Under the pieces are notes generated by a model. The model saw nothing but the letters and a program-made list of their open reading frames with translations, did not search any database and had not been told where the DNA came from. This document shows, piece by piece, positions 34,271 to 46,384 of a stretch of DNA of 64,000 nucleotides (within the stretch, counting starts at the first letter, position 1; each line of letters begins with the position of its first letter). The translations under genes and the position numbers were made by a program. Location of the stretch: positions 38,860,001 to 38,924,000 of the forward strand of contig OZ022256.1 of assembly GCA_963978905.1 (NCBI GenBank). Direction: 5' to 3'. Origin of the DNA: Trichostrongylus colubriformis. Lineage: Eukaryota; Nematoda; Chromadorea; Rhabditida; Trichostrongylidae.

Positions 34271-34946
34271 TTAGGTAGTCTAAAAAGTCTTTTCGTATTT
34301 TTAAATACCGCTTTTTCCCTCAAAACTGCTTTCCACAAAATTTCTTCTGTACATATATATGTAGTACAAGTCCACACGCATCTATAGGTATTGTTGTTTT
34401 CCATCTCCCGGATAACCCTTTTCGGCAAAATGAAAATATCAAAAATCACTTCATTTTTAATTCCAATTTTTTTTCTTTGAATGGCGTTAGAAAGGGAAAG
34501 GAAAAGGTAATAATCCGATGGAGCAAGATCAGGGCTATAAGGCAGCGATTTTTATATAAGCTCGAGAATTTTTAAAAGAAAAAATTTAAAAAAAATTTCT
34601 ACCACTAGTGAAAAAATGACTCGCCAAAAAATTCTCGAGCTTGGATAAAAATTGCTGCCCCATCCACCTTATAGCCCTCATCTTGCTTCATCGGATTATC
34701 ACCTTTTCCTTTTCCTGTCTAACGCCATTCAGAGAAATTTTTTTATAATTTTTGCATTGAAAATGAGGTTGACCGTTGATATTTTTATTTTGCCGAAAAG
34801 GGTTATTGGGGAGATGGAAGACAATAATACCTATAGATGCGTGTGGACTTGCATTACATGTGTATGCACAGAAGAGATTGCTAGAAAGCAGTCTGGAGGG
34901 GAAAAGCGGTATTTGAAAATACGAAAAAACTTTTTAGACTACCCAA
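34271..34946. mobile_element. Palindromic mariner-derived foldback element, copy 2
   Basis: Flanked by TA (34269-34270, 34947-34948), with termini TTAGGTAGTCTAAAAAG and CTTTTTAGACTACCCAA. It is copy 1 in reverse orientation: arm-specific differences match when reversed (the complete mariner arm is the right arm here, and the arm with 'CACTTCATTTTTAATTCC' is the left). The right arm encodes LPHPPYSPHLASSDYHLF from 34652. The left arm retains the inverted counterpart with a small deletion. The shared asymmetry shows that the palindrome transposed as a unit after it formed. Confidence 0.88.
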
Positions 34947-35336
34947 TAGATTACGCCTAAAAGTAGGACTTAATAAACCGCCATCACGTTTGGACCGCTA
35001 TCTCGTGCACACCGGACACCGAGTGGCGATGCCAGTTTTTTGTCCTAGTAGCACGCACTTGATTTTCTCATATCTTTAGTTGGTTACAGCAGATGAGTCA
35101 GTAAATTGGGGCGGGGAGAGAGGAGGGAGCGAAGAAAAGAGGCTAATTATGTAGTAATCTTGGACGTAATGATCCTTCTCATTCAAATTTTTGAGCAGTT
35201 TTTTTCTGGAAAACATGAATTGTGATAGTAGCTATGAGATTAAGGCTTAACCTGAAACTGCTACTTCTCTTGTCTGCAGTTCTCTCTTTTTGATCAGTCT
35301 TGGGCTACAATATTGAATATCCCTTCCATCTTTTAG
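34947..35336. other. Unassigned sequence
   Basis: Nothing recognisable. Confidence 0.35.
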
Positions 35337-35425
35337 GCGTATGCTTTCGGCAAGTCGTCCCCTCATCAAACTGACTACTTGGGTGGACATGGTTATGGGC
35401 TTCGCTATGGTTATGGAAATAGTTC
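35337..35425 (+). CDS. Possible exon with Gly-Tyr-rich peptide
   Basis: An acceptor-like CCATCTTTTAG ends at 35336. One frame then reads AYAFGKSSPHQTDYL followed by GGHGYGLRYGYGNSS, in the style of small Gly/Tyr-rich secreted nematode peptides. A GTGTTT donor could follow at about 35430. Another frame stays open longer (to 35529) with a hydrophobic translation, so the reading frame is uncertain and no upstream exon was found. Confidence 0.25.
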
Positions 35426-36037
35426 ACGTGTTTCACTCATTCTTTCAACAAATGCCCTTTGGAGCTGTTGCTGCTACGCTGTGTTTGGCTGAGACTTTCT
35501 GGTCGTCGATAATTCCGTTTACGCATTAGTGGCCGCAACAACTTTGAAATGCGCACTCAGCGAAACCCTTTTGCTCGATTTGAACGTTGCTCCTTCTTGA
35601 ATTTGGACCTCATGATCTTTGAGACTTGTCGCGTGTGAGTATCACTTTTTCGGTCACTCATGGCGGAAGAGTTCTAGCACTTTCTAACACTTTGAAATTC
35701 TAGCACTCTCGGTTGTGGTATATCAGCCCCTCGTCTAGGTTTGTTTCTTCATTCGGTTGCGAGTAATCATTCTGAGAATGCTCAGTTGTAGAGGAACTGC
35801 CGACATAGTCTGACTGCAACTCTCATACGGGATTAAAAGTAGGTGGGAAATATTCAGTCGTGAAATTCAACTGGTCCCTGATCAGTAGCTGCAGCTATCC
35901 TTGGCGTAGCGTCGTTTCTTTACTTTCTACACGTCACTGACTTTTTTTGCTATAGCCATAGTAACGCCAAGCAATTATATAAAATTTCAGTGCAGCGAAA
36001 CTATTTTGCAGTCTATTATTTCGCTTTGGTGTATATA
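35426..36037. other. Unassigned sequence
   Basis: Nothing recognisable before the mariner terminus at 36038. Confidence 0.35.
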
Positions 36038-36928
36038 TTAGGCTGTTCCAAAAGTCTTGTAGTAGTTTTTTCGATCATCACTTTTATTTTTTTTTCGTCC
36101 AACAAATAACAATTAGGCAACACGTATCCACCATTGTTATCGGCAACCCTCTGCCACTTTATAGGAGAATCGTGGATTCCCTTCTCCCAGAACTCTGGCT
36201 TCTGAGAGTCGATGAAGTCAGCGATCGCCTTCGCAAGCATGTCATAATCAGCGAATTTTCTCTTGGCCAGGAAGGATCCGGGAGAATGGGTGAGGTGATA
36301 GTCAGAAGGGGCAATGTCTGGAGAGTATGGCGGGTGGGGCAGCACATCCCAGCCGAGCTCCTATAACTTGGCCTGGGTACTTTCCGCGATATGGGAGCGA
36401 AATGGGAGCGGGCGTCGTCATGAAGAAGGGTGACCACGGATTTTTTCCGCCACTTTTCTCGAACAGCGACGGCGAGCTACTTGAGCTGGTGGGTGCATAC
36501 GGCAGCGGTGACTGTCTCGCCTCGTACCAGCACCTCGCGGAAAAGCATTCCTTCCGCGTCCCAGAACCAGCACAGTCCCAAGCGTGGTTTGTCTTTCATG
36601 TCAATCTCGCCGTGCTGAATCTGATGAACCAGCGGCGCACGGTTACGTAGCTCACACATCCCTTGCCCAATGCAGTGCTGATGGAGTGGCAAGCTTCCGT
36701 CGTTTTGGTGCCGCAAGACCGCTCATAATAGATGACACCGCAAGTTGGGTGGGTATCGACAGCGGGCATTGTAGCTCTCTCCACGGGATCTGGTGGGACA
36801 ATATATATTTTCCTAGAAAGCTTAGGGAACGTTCTACTATATTCCTGAACCGCCTGGACCTGCCTCGAAGTGAACAAGAGTTACTGATTTTTCTGGAAAA
36901 ATACTACAAGACTTTTGGGACAACCTAA
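36038..36928 (-). mobile_element. Internally deleted bandit-like mariner
   Basis: Termini are TTAGGCTGTTCCAAAAGTC at the left and GACTTTTGGGACAACCTAA at the right, both flanked by TA (36036-36037, 36929-36930). The total length is 891 bp versus about 1.3 kb for full mariners. The 5' end lies at 36928 on the minus strand and is closely similar to the element starting at 63254. The hookworm 'bandit' affiliation is from memory of that element's general type and is an inference. Confidence 0.85.
36050..36769 (-). pseudogene. Mariner transposase pseudogene with central deletion
   Basis: The presumed start is at 36769 (minus). The N-terminal helix-turn-helix region is present: THPTCGVIYYERSCGTKTTE, 'ACHSISTALGKG', 'VRRWFIRFSTA'. 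It then jumps to KPRLGLCWFWDAEGMLFREV and 'GETVTAAVCTHQLK', so the segment with the first catalytic Asp (the TGDEKW region) is deleted. The second Asp motif (LLHDDARSHFA) and the third (PHPPYSPDIAPSDYH) are in different frames, followed by a C-terminal tail with 'EFWEKGIHDSPIKWQRVADN'. Deletion plus frameshifts make it inactive. The ends could still be moved in trans by a related transposase. Confidence 0.88.
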
Positions 36929-37372
36929 TAGATAACCCAGATCCTTTTTCTTCATACAGTCGGCCAGGTAAAGCGGCCGGAACCCTCGAAGTTATGAGTC
37001 ACTGACCTGAACACCAGTCGTCATACTCCAGTTAGTAGGAGATGTCCATGTTGCCACTGAAAAACAATTTGCGTAACGTGAATTCTTACACAGTTGCAAT
37101 CACAGCATTTTTGGACTCGTCTTCACACATCACTGCATACTTTGTAGATGTAGGAGCTCTTGGTTTACAAATTTGGTATTATTTAACTGTGGAGGTAAAG
37201 AATAGTATGTGAGAAGATTGTGTATTCAGTCGGAAAACAGGACATAAAACAGTTGCAAACATAAAACGCAAACACACAGCTGAAATGTGTATGATTATAA
37301 TTTAGTGCTAACAAAAAATATCGATTAGCTCAATATGATCTCATTTATGGATGCATTACTGCAATCTTACAG
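36929..37372. other. Unassigned sequence
   Basis: AT-rich, nothing recognisable; ends in a plausible 3' splice site. Confidence 0.35.
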
Positions 37373-37501
37373 GAGGGTCGTCGGCCTGGCGCTTCTGCAA
37401 CTCGGGTAGACCTGAGCCAGCTTCCTGTTCGTCGCGGCCACGAGAGAATCTTGTCATGCAACTACGAAATTGCTTTGAAAATTCATCGCTATGTTTTATA
37501 G
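37373..37501 (+). CDS. Possible terminal exon, unknown protein
   Basis: A good acceptor (CAATCTTACAG) ends at 37372. The following frame reads EGRRPGASATRVDLSQLPVR, then 'RGHERILSCNYEIALKIHRYVL', and ends in TAG at 37499-37501. GC content rises sharply in this segment and drops after the stop, which fits an exon. I do not recognise the protein. A GTTTTA donor at 37490 is an alternative end. No upstream exon was located, and the two mariner-related elements within 7 kb upstream make a long intron likely if the exon is real. Confidence 0.4.
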   Translation, partial: EGRRPGASATRVDLSQLPVRRGHERILSCNYEIALKIHRYVL

Positions 37502-40500
37502 AATGTTTTTTCGCAAGAAAAGTGGTCTTCTCAGCCACTTAGCAGCAAGAACACGCATGCGAGACCCACTTTTGTCAGTCTTATAAGATTACCCACATTC
37601 GTGTACCGGTTCTTGAACAGTACATGGATCCCTTCCTATACCATAGTGCCCTTTGATTAAGCGCTGCTTCGCATTTCGAACACTATTTTTATCAAATGCA
37701 ACACCATGATCAGAAAAAATTCATACACGTCCGTACTACACCATTTGCTCTCATAGCGCGCCCACTATTTCTATACTACACTGGCTGCCGTGCAGCTGGC
37801 AGGTAAAGTAGCTTTACTCTTGGTTTACTGCCTAGAGATGTCGAATTCATCTCACCACTGCACTACACGTGGTGTTATCCGCTTCAATCATTATTTTGTA
37901 ATCGCTACTCTTCACATATCTTCCTCTATTCAAGTCAAGTAGACCAGAGTAGTTTTTCGCACCGCTTAAGGCTGCAACGGCGAACTGGTCTATGCAAGGG
38001 GGTAACAAACACACTTTTTTCACTCACATCACGCGCAGGAGGTAGTGCTTACTAAGCAGATACAACATGAATATTAAGATAACAGAAGAACCCAATTTTT
38101 TCGTGCACTATTCGTCTTAGCGATTTCTTTGCACAAAAATATTTCAAGGTGCAGAATAGAGGCTAGATAGAAATGGAAGGTTTGGAGGATTATAGGAGCT
38201 AATGATATTGGAGAAGGCACTCGTTTTCGCGTTGTTCTTTCTTACGTCACTATCTTACAAACTTGACTTACGCTTTCGGACTTGTATTTTTGCCGTAGCC
38301 TTTGCAGACTGGCGAAGGGGTTCATTTTCCTCCAAAAACTGAGCAAAAGTCGCGTCAAAGTCTAGCACAGAGAAGTGCGTACCCAACCACATCCGAATTC
38401 CATTGATGTGGCCTTAGCCGCCCACGAGCTACACCGACGAGCGTGATTTGACATCAACTTCCTGGAATGTCATTTTGTCCGGAACGTCGTATTGATCTTA
38501 ATGTGCACGAAACAGGCTGAGACTATTATGCACATGTAGATAGACAGTTTCCGATAAAAACAGTTGAAGAGAGGCGGAATTCATTGTGCTTTCCTTTAAT
38601 GACATTAATGTAAATGGTAGATCGCATCAATGGATGGGGCGCCGACTGCATCTGCTGGAGTGATGCAGAAAACCATTCACATCTACTAGACACAAGCATA
38701 AAAAGTATAAAATATTTTCACATATACCGATTGAGACAGAGACCACCACATGTTAAGATGTGTTTAAATGAATGCTACGCTCCAAGTTCTAATCCAAGAG
38801 GATTATAACTAGGCGTGATGTTACGGTATCTGTCAACTGCACGCAATCACACGGCAGCCGGTTCTGTAGAACTAGTAGGCGTCGCTCTCATAGCCTTGTA
38901 CCAATAATATGACACTTCATCAAGCTCTAAGCAAACGTTTTATTCTTTACCGTGGCTTTACTGGGTTCGCTGGATTCTATCAAATCTCTGCTAATGGTTA
39001 GAAGTACCGCTCATCTACTGCTATAACTTCTGGGGTGAACCCAGGCGCGAAAATAAGCGAATGCTGTATACGTTCTCAAAAATGCAAAAAATTAGGGTGT
39101 TCTGTGTATACAAAATACACCTTTTTACCTATGGTGGGAGGGTAGCTCGAGAACATTCCGCTTTGCGTTGAGAATGAAAACTCTTCTTTGTTCATCTTTC
39201 GCCACCCCCCGTATTAGTTGTAATAATGGTGGTAATTCAAAGGATAACCGGACTGGGTTATTCTGCGCCGCACAAGCTTGTAAATCGAACACAAGAACAG
39301 GACTGATGTTGTATATCTGCCACAATTGCTCCCAATAATGCAAGTGTTGCTAAGACTGCATGTTCCACATCACTTTTGCGACCTTGTTCAGCTCTAAACA
39401 GCAACATTCCAAGGTAATATTCTGCTAATCAGTGGCCATATTGGGGACGTGATGTCTGCGCCATAAATTCCGCCTCGTTGTTGTGTTTTCGAGTTAAATG
39501 TGTCGTGCACACTGATAATGGCAAGTAGCTGTGCCAGTCCTTGTCGTCGTCTATAATTGACTGGTAATATCTTGCGTAGCACCTGATACTTTATTTAGAG
39601 TACAAAGCAGTTTATGAACGGAGGTTGTTATTGGAGTACCGCCCGCCAATTTGCGGGTGTTACATGTAAAATACGCGTTCGTGACTCATCATGACTACCT
39701 ACCTTCCAGTGAGGACTCTTTTTTGAGTTTGTATCTGAAAAGACGTTCGCTTAGAATCTCAGTGGGAGCTTCGTAAGGGATTTTCGCAATTATTTGTTGA
39801 GCGGTTCATTTAAGGATAGTGATGAGAAGACGCGGTCCAATTACTTGCTGAGTCTAACGAATAACATGCAAAGCAGTTCTACAGCAATGTCGATCGCGTT
39901 CTTCTCGCAAGCATAATGAATTTGGCGCTCACAGGTTCGCAGCATGTACTTTCTTGATTGGTTTTTTCATCGCCTTTACTCAGATCAAAGACTCCGTTCT
40001 ATCCAGTTTTTTCCCTGTTATTAGCAACTTTTATGGTTCATAAAACACTTTATGTATGCATTAATTGCAGGAACCTATCACAGAGGTCGGATGAGCATCC
40101 AAATCTCTCTACTATCATGTTTGCAGACCTAAAAAGAAAAAATGAAGTCCGCTACTTTGGTTTTTCTTATTAGATTATCCGACCAAGTGAATGTTATATC
40201 ATCTCAGCAGGCAGTCTCCTAGTAAGACAATTGATGAGATTTTCGGTAGCGTATTCTTAGTGATACAAAGTGAGGAGTAGGGTAAAGCCTGGTCGAGGAA
40301 ATTCGAAAAATATGTCATATCTTCTCCTCAAGGAGTTGTGAAAAACACGAGCCCATCCCTACGCGGTCGACGCAGCTCAGGTGTGTTACACGAGCTTATC
40401 GATTAAGATTGACCATCTTTCTTCAAAGAATGCTGTCCAGCCGAAAATCCATTGGGGTGATTGTCGAGAGTTTATGATTTATCGAGGAGAGATTCATATG

Positions 40501-42949
40501 TGACCCAATTTCAACCCAAAATACGACTCCTCCCCCGTGTGGGATTCCTCGACGGGAGCTCCACCTTGGTGAGAAGTTCGGCCTAGCCGTATCATCTGTG
40601 GACAGCTGACATGTGGCAGAGATATCTGGAAGCCCGTCATTGCATGATCAATGGGAATACCTTTTTATTTGACTGATTTTTCATTTTGTTCGTTATTCAG
40701 TATAAGGATCGGTCACTTGTGAGCGATATCGCCTCAGAAACAGAAAGCTCAAAACTGAAGCTCCGTTTCTGAACTTGAAATAATATATTTGAACCTGTGC
40801 AGATGAGATTTCGCATATTAATAACTGATAAAAGTCTGTTCCAACCATCATCCGAGTACACACGGCTGGCTGGCTATAAATAAGGTAAAAAGAAGTAAGT
40901 GCAACGTACACATATTTGGTTTAGAAGAAAAGGGAAATCCGAATTCTTTCTCTTGAAAATTCCTCTTCTCGAAGAACCCCTGATGTCCTCTCCGCTCTGG
41001 GTCCATGAGGTGGTATTTTAAAAAGGTCTTGATTCCATACCAGGTAGTACGATTACGATTATTATGACTGATGATTGACCATCCTTTTTGGCGTAATCAT
41101 TTTAGTATCGGCAATACTAATCACTGAAGGATCAGGCTCATATTTCTGAAAAATTTATGTAACATGACGCTTACCCCTGTAATAGAACTGTTTGAGATGA
41201 GTGGAAAGAGGCAAGCTCAAAGGAAAAGTATCCCAGGTCCGAGGCTATCGGCAGTCAGGCTCCATACCAATCCACTTTTACGATGCTCATGAATTCAAAT
41301 TGAGTCTGTTTTTTGTGTGGCAGCCCTGAGATATCTACCTTTCTTCAAGCATGTCTTCTCCTTGCTTGAGCGGTAAATGTCTTAAATTTTCTTGGATTCG
41401 TTCTCAAATTTGTTCGTCAGTTGCGGTGCTATGTACCCTTCAGGATCAACTACTAAATGGTAGAAAGCAACTGAATACGGTGTTTATAAATCAAATTTGT
41501 TTCTGTTCCCTTAAAAATCTTATCACGGGAGCTGCCGCGAGTCAGCTGGCAAAGCTGATAGGTTAGATTGCTGATGATCGGTCTCAGGTGAAAGGAGAAG
41601 GGGGATGTCGAAACAGTCAGCTGCAGCAGCCGCTTCGGCATTCCGCCCGGCGTATCCCGTTTCCCTTCTCTACAAAGAGGTCACAACACGTTGATGCCGT
41701 TTTGTTTATACCTCAGTTTTGTCAGTGCAGGCCTGTGGCCAAGGTTAGATAGGTTCTCGAGCAGCCGCACACTTCTCATTGACCCAACCGCATTATTTGC
41801 AGTCGTACGTATGAGGGTGCGATTTTTAATAGTATTGAATCCAGGTCCGTAGACCCTTAGAAGCTTTGTCACTATTACTGTATGATCTTGAAAGAAAATT
41901 GTAGAAACTTAAACCTCAGATGACTTTTTGAGAGAACATTTCGGAAATAAGCCATGCACATTATTTTCAGCGTATCAATGACAGCATTCGGACGGTATGG
42001 CTTCTTCCTTGGTAGTGAGCATAAAGAGACATATCCCACCCTGTTCACTTGACGTTATTGTTCTGTGATTCTTAGCTTTAGAAACTCTTAAGAATAGAAA
42101 AAAGGTAAAATTTTGACAATACATGTCATCCACAGAGAGAGCTAGGGCTTCTCATCGTCAGAATGAAAGCATTAGCGGAGATTCTTACCCACTCCAGAAA
42201 GCCAAACACAAAAGCACCTGCTGGCATGACACCAGCAGGAGTTCCAGCGTCTTCTCAGGCGTGATACACTGCTCCACGATTGATCGGAAAGACCCTCACT
42301 AATGCTCAGCTGTTAATCTATTTTCGTACTGCCTTGATCATTTCACTACACGACAACAAATTGTATCAAGCAATTAAATCATTGGGAAGACAGCCTTGTG
42401 CCCGCTGGCTGGCTATTTTTAGCCTAAGTGGATGTTCGAACAGAGCCCCACCAGTACTATAATGCTAGCCATGGCCATGGGCCCATTTAGAGTTCCAAGT
42501 CTGCGCATCTATTCTTTTGAACTTTCCGAAACGTAATGGATTGGGGCCATAGGCACAGCGTGGTCATCGAGCACAACGAATCTATCCAACTGTGCAAAAC
42601 TATGTCAAAAGAAGGCCTGTGTATGTACTGTGCCCTGCGCGAAACTGCCCAGAGTCGGGGCATTCTTCGAACAGTTTGTCGTAGTAGTAAATCATGTTCG
42701 CACATCCACCCACTTTACCAGAAATGCTAACGCATACGCTCGTGGATAGCCAGCATTTCCTGAGCATTGACGTACAATTTTCGCGGGGAACTCAACCATG
42801 TTGTAATGAAAGTTCAGCGAGCAGTGATCTAGGGAGTAGGGGTATAACATTTGGTGATGCTGCTAGTATATGTAGTAGCGTTATTCATTCCGATCACTAT
42901 GTACTTTAAAGGCAGTGATAGGGGTAGTGCGGTCAGAGTATGGAAAGAT
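37502..42949. other. Unassigned sequence
   Basis: No gene or repeat is called over this stretch. Noted in passing: minus-strand frames at 39125-39343 and 39394-39582, which read like broken coding sequence but could not be assigned; a perfect 8 bp stem (CCTGCTGG/CCAGCAGG) near 42217-42239; and a possible minus-strand exon end with GTAAGA donor at about 42185. Confidence 0.35.
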
Positions 42950-43200
42950 CATCAAAAATGAAAGTCGAAGTGTTCAATAGTGCGAAAGTAAAAAAGGTAT
43001 TGAAACGGTCAAAAACCCGAGAAATAAGACCTCCTGCCCGCTATTTATTCTCAAAAAGGGACAGGCCGAGCTCAAATTTTTTTTTATTGAATTCATCTCG
43101 TCACCACATATAATCTTCTGAGACCGCTAGCTTTCATTTGTGCGACCCAGTTTAGGCGTTCTAATTACTCATATAACCTCTCTAACTGTCTTCAAGTATT
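42950..43200 (+). repeat. Dispersed repeat R3, copy 3
   Basis: Shares 'gtgcgaaagtaaaaaagg', CAAAAACCCGAGAAATAAG, 'cttctgagaccgctagctttc', 'TTTAGGCGTTC' and 'ACTGTCTTCAAG' with the copies at 14560 and 8620, same orientation. Confidence 0.55.
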
Positions 43201-43779
43201 GGACACGTCGCGCTCCCTTTCTCCTCTTGGCCAGCCTAAATGTCGGCCCCATTCCAACAAGCTCAGAAACTGAACATGTCATTCTGTAGAGCAGGAAAAG
43301 CTCTTTCGAACGATATATGACATGCTGCAAAAACTTGTAATTTCATAGGAAAAAAATTATGCTTGGAAAAAACGACATTACTTATGGAATGACCCAATAC
43401 TTACAGTCAAATTTGATGAACGGTCTTGCTGGTGTGGCAGTCCACCGACCGAAGCTAATTGTCCATGGGGAAGCCCATATATGAGGTTTCTCTCCAACAG
43501 AAAAGCCAGAATAGGGGCGCAGCTGGTCTCGTTTAGACGCGCTGTTGCAATTCTTTAGAAACTGTGTTCTATCGCATAAAAGCGCGAATCCTTGTCTTCT
43601 GTGTTTCGATGCTCTTTATTCAATATCCGTTGCCTCAGGCGCTCCACTACGCATTCCGTGATGGGCGTCGGTAGGTTGATCGAAATCACCCCTTTTTGTT
43701 AGCTTTATTCTTACCCACTGAAATATTATATCATCACTGCTCATCTAGCTTGTGGCTATGTGAGATTTCCATGCAGTTA
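43201..43779. other. Unassigned sequence
   Basis: Apart from the stem-loop motif at 43282, nothing recognisable. Confidence 0.35.
43282..43310 (+). repeat. Third copy of the AGAGC/GCTCT stem-loop motif
   Basis: TCTGTAGAGCAGGAAAAGC followed by TCTTTCGAAC matches 30152-30180 closely. It can fold as a 5 bp stem with a 7 base loop. Confidence 0.5.
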
Positions 43780-44687
43780 CCCATCCGTTGTACTGATCCA
43801 TTTTTCACTTCCGGTCCTCTACACAAAACTGATAATCTCGATCAGTATCAGTTGATAGCCCATAGTTCTATGGAACTCCCGCTCTGTTGTACTACCCACC
43901 CACTCAAGCGGTCCATCACCCATTTCCGGTCCCCTACGCCATATTCGATCCTACCCATTTTCGACCTTCTCCGAAATAGAAACCGATAATTTCGATCGAT
44001 ATTGGTTGACAGCCTGTAGTTCTGTGGAATTTGCGTTGTGCAGTTGTGTTCTCCTATTGATGTAGTCCAATAGTCGTCCCCTCCCCTTATATAGTATAAG
44101 AAATAATTTCTTCAGTCTCATTACTGTCTTACATCGTGATGCGCATTTTCAACATTGACTCCGCCCTCCTCGACGCGTACCCACTTGCTTGTGAACTGCA
44201 TCGTTTTCCCGCACTCAGACTCTTGGAGCCGCATTAAAAAATTCATTGTTTATGCTCCAGCATTAAAAAATTTATTGTTTATGCTCCACTCACCATGGCA
44301 GAAGCTTCAACCGCCGTCGGAATTCATTGTTACGTTGTGAATCTCCACCGATTTTTGCCACTCCCTTAGCGCCAAACCGAGTTGTGAATTTTTGTTGTAG
44401 ACACGGCACTTCAGGGTTTGCTCCGCTCACTGAGCGCTGTTCTCTCGATCCATTTTTCTTCACTGGTGGGTCATTTTGGAAGCTAATGAAGCAGCTTGGC
44501 TTAGGTCATGTGTATGTGCTTGTCCCATGCCCTATCAATCTCAAAGTTTCTCCCATCAGCACAGGTTGTTTTTCGCGTAATGGCTAATTTCGTCCGAGAA
44601 AAGAGACGGAGGGGGACTGTGAGACAAAGAGACGGAGGGGCGGACGTACAGATATGTAGGCGAAGTGTAGCACATACATAGTAGTGA
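43780..44687 (-). mobile_element. Helitron-like 5' fragment E
   Basis: On the minus strand the element starts TCACTACTATGTATGTGC at 44687 after an A (T at 44688). It continues through CCTCCGTCTC, 'GACGAAATTAGCCAT', 'AAAAACAACCTGTGCTGATG' and 'GATAGGGCATGGGACAAGC', which parallels the 5' part of the element at 50784-52393. Farther in are two diverged repeat units about 155 bp apart (TTCCGGTCC near 43809 and 43924; 'TAGTTCT(A/G)TGGAA' near 43863 and 44018). No CTGG/hairpin 3' end was found, so this is a diverged or truncated relative. Confidence 0.5.
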
Positions 44688-46384
44688 TGATCCTATCAAT
44701 CGATTCAATCGATTGTGCATATTAGCCTCTGATCCAGCTATCGCACGGTGCTTCGCGCATCTGTTATAATGGAACCATTGCTGTCTGCCCTGATCGATCG
44801 GTTCCAACTGATATCAAGTGATACTGACATGGGCGTGCATCACTGGGAACTTCCTTGTCACCGTACGAACACTGAAAACCTGTGAATATCAGTCTAGTGT
44901 TCCCGATCGATACTGGTTAGAGGAACCGGGAGGGGTCAAGAGAAAAAGGAAGGTGGGAAGAAATAATCGCTTTGAAACTACCATCGAAGCTAAAACCGAT
45001 AATCGGCAGAGAACCTGGAGAACCGAGTCCAAACGCGCTATGTTGTGGTCTGTATTCCCACCCCGCCCATCTCTTCCACTGCAACATCACCTTTCCGAGT
45101 TGCTCGTTGGAGGATGTGACATTTGTTGTCTAGTAAGGTGTATTTCATCTATTCGTGGTTATGCGAAATAAGGTGAACAACAAGCAGCAATCAAGTGAAG
45201 AAATGAATGGGAGATTAGGCGAAAGGGTGAGAAAAAAGGTGATCGTAGTAAAAAAATCCATTGAATTTACACTCGCCATCTTAGCATGGCGATGTATGTG
45301 CAGTGTCTACAACTTGATGAACTGCAAGTGTTACAGTAGGTCATACCGTAGGCCAAAATTGCCTCCTCCCGGTGTCTTCAAAAAAGGTCGACCGACACAG
45401 TCTACAGTGTGATGCGTGCATTATTGTGTTCCAGCTGTATCAGTATCCGTGATGCTCTATCATTCCGTCATATGCACTTGAACATCGGTTCTTATTACCC
45501 TTCATTTCATCTCTTTTAATGTCTCCACCCGGCGCCATTTAACCTAAACTTGCCAACGCTCCACGGTCAACCCGAAAGGTGTAGCGGTTTTGCTGACACT
45601 TGGCTCCTTACACTCCCTGTCGGCTCTGATTTACGACTGTTATTTCGAGGCACCCCTTTTTGACATCCGCATACAAGTCCTATATACCTTTCGAAATTTA
45701 TGGCCCCACCGCTGCTGATGCGATATGAACAGAGTACTCTCGCAGACACACTCAGGATTGCATATACTTAGTAGGGTAGGGGTGGATTTTTACATTCGAA
45801 GTGATTACGGGGGAGATAAATATGTCGCTCAGCGTAAACAATGCTAAACAGACGTCTAATGCTTGGCTCGTATGGCATTAGATGTCTACCTAGCATTTGG
45901 TCGACGGACGCTATAATGAGATTCGTCGTGGCTGATTTGTGATGACGTGATAACTTTGGCTATTTTATGACTAATGGGGTGGCTTTATAGGCTCAGAATC
46001 TTTGCTTCCCTAATCTGTTTGCTCGATCAGGCTCTAACTCTTTTATCTCTGCTACTGGCAGCTATTGGGAGCATTCCACTTTCTTGCGCTCCTCGCTCTT
46101 AGATCTTCGGTCGATCAGTCTGTAGTGTTGCTCGTTTCGCGTGCTCATGGCTGTTATTTGGGGATGATATTTTTGAGTGTTGTTGATAAGTGTGTAAGCT
46201 GTGATAGGAGAGATGAGGATGTGTGAAAAGGCAGTCTTTCACATCAGATTATCCATTCAAAGGGAAGCGGTGGAACATTAGGAGAGGTGACTACGCTCTC
46301 TGGGTGCACGCAACCCCTCGTGCTCCGCTATGCTACATTGTTACCTCCGTTCCGTGAGCGAAACCGTGAGTTGTTCTTCATGTC
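44688..46384. other. Unassigned sequence upstream of the three-exon gene
   Basis: No coding is called. A short frame at 45974 with a signal-like N-terminus (MGWLYRLRIFASLICLL) has no donor site and is not accepted. Confidence 0.35.

Noticed and set aside
45974..46102. Short frame with signal-peptide-like start
   Set aside because: No usable donor before its stop and no acceptor downstream in phase; the 46385 start fits the next exons better.
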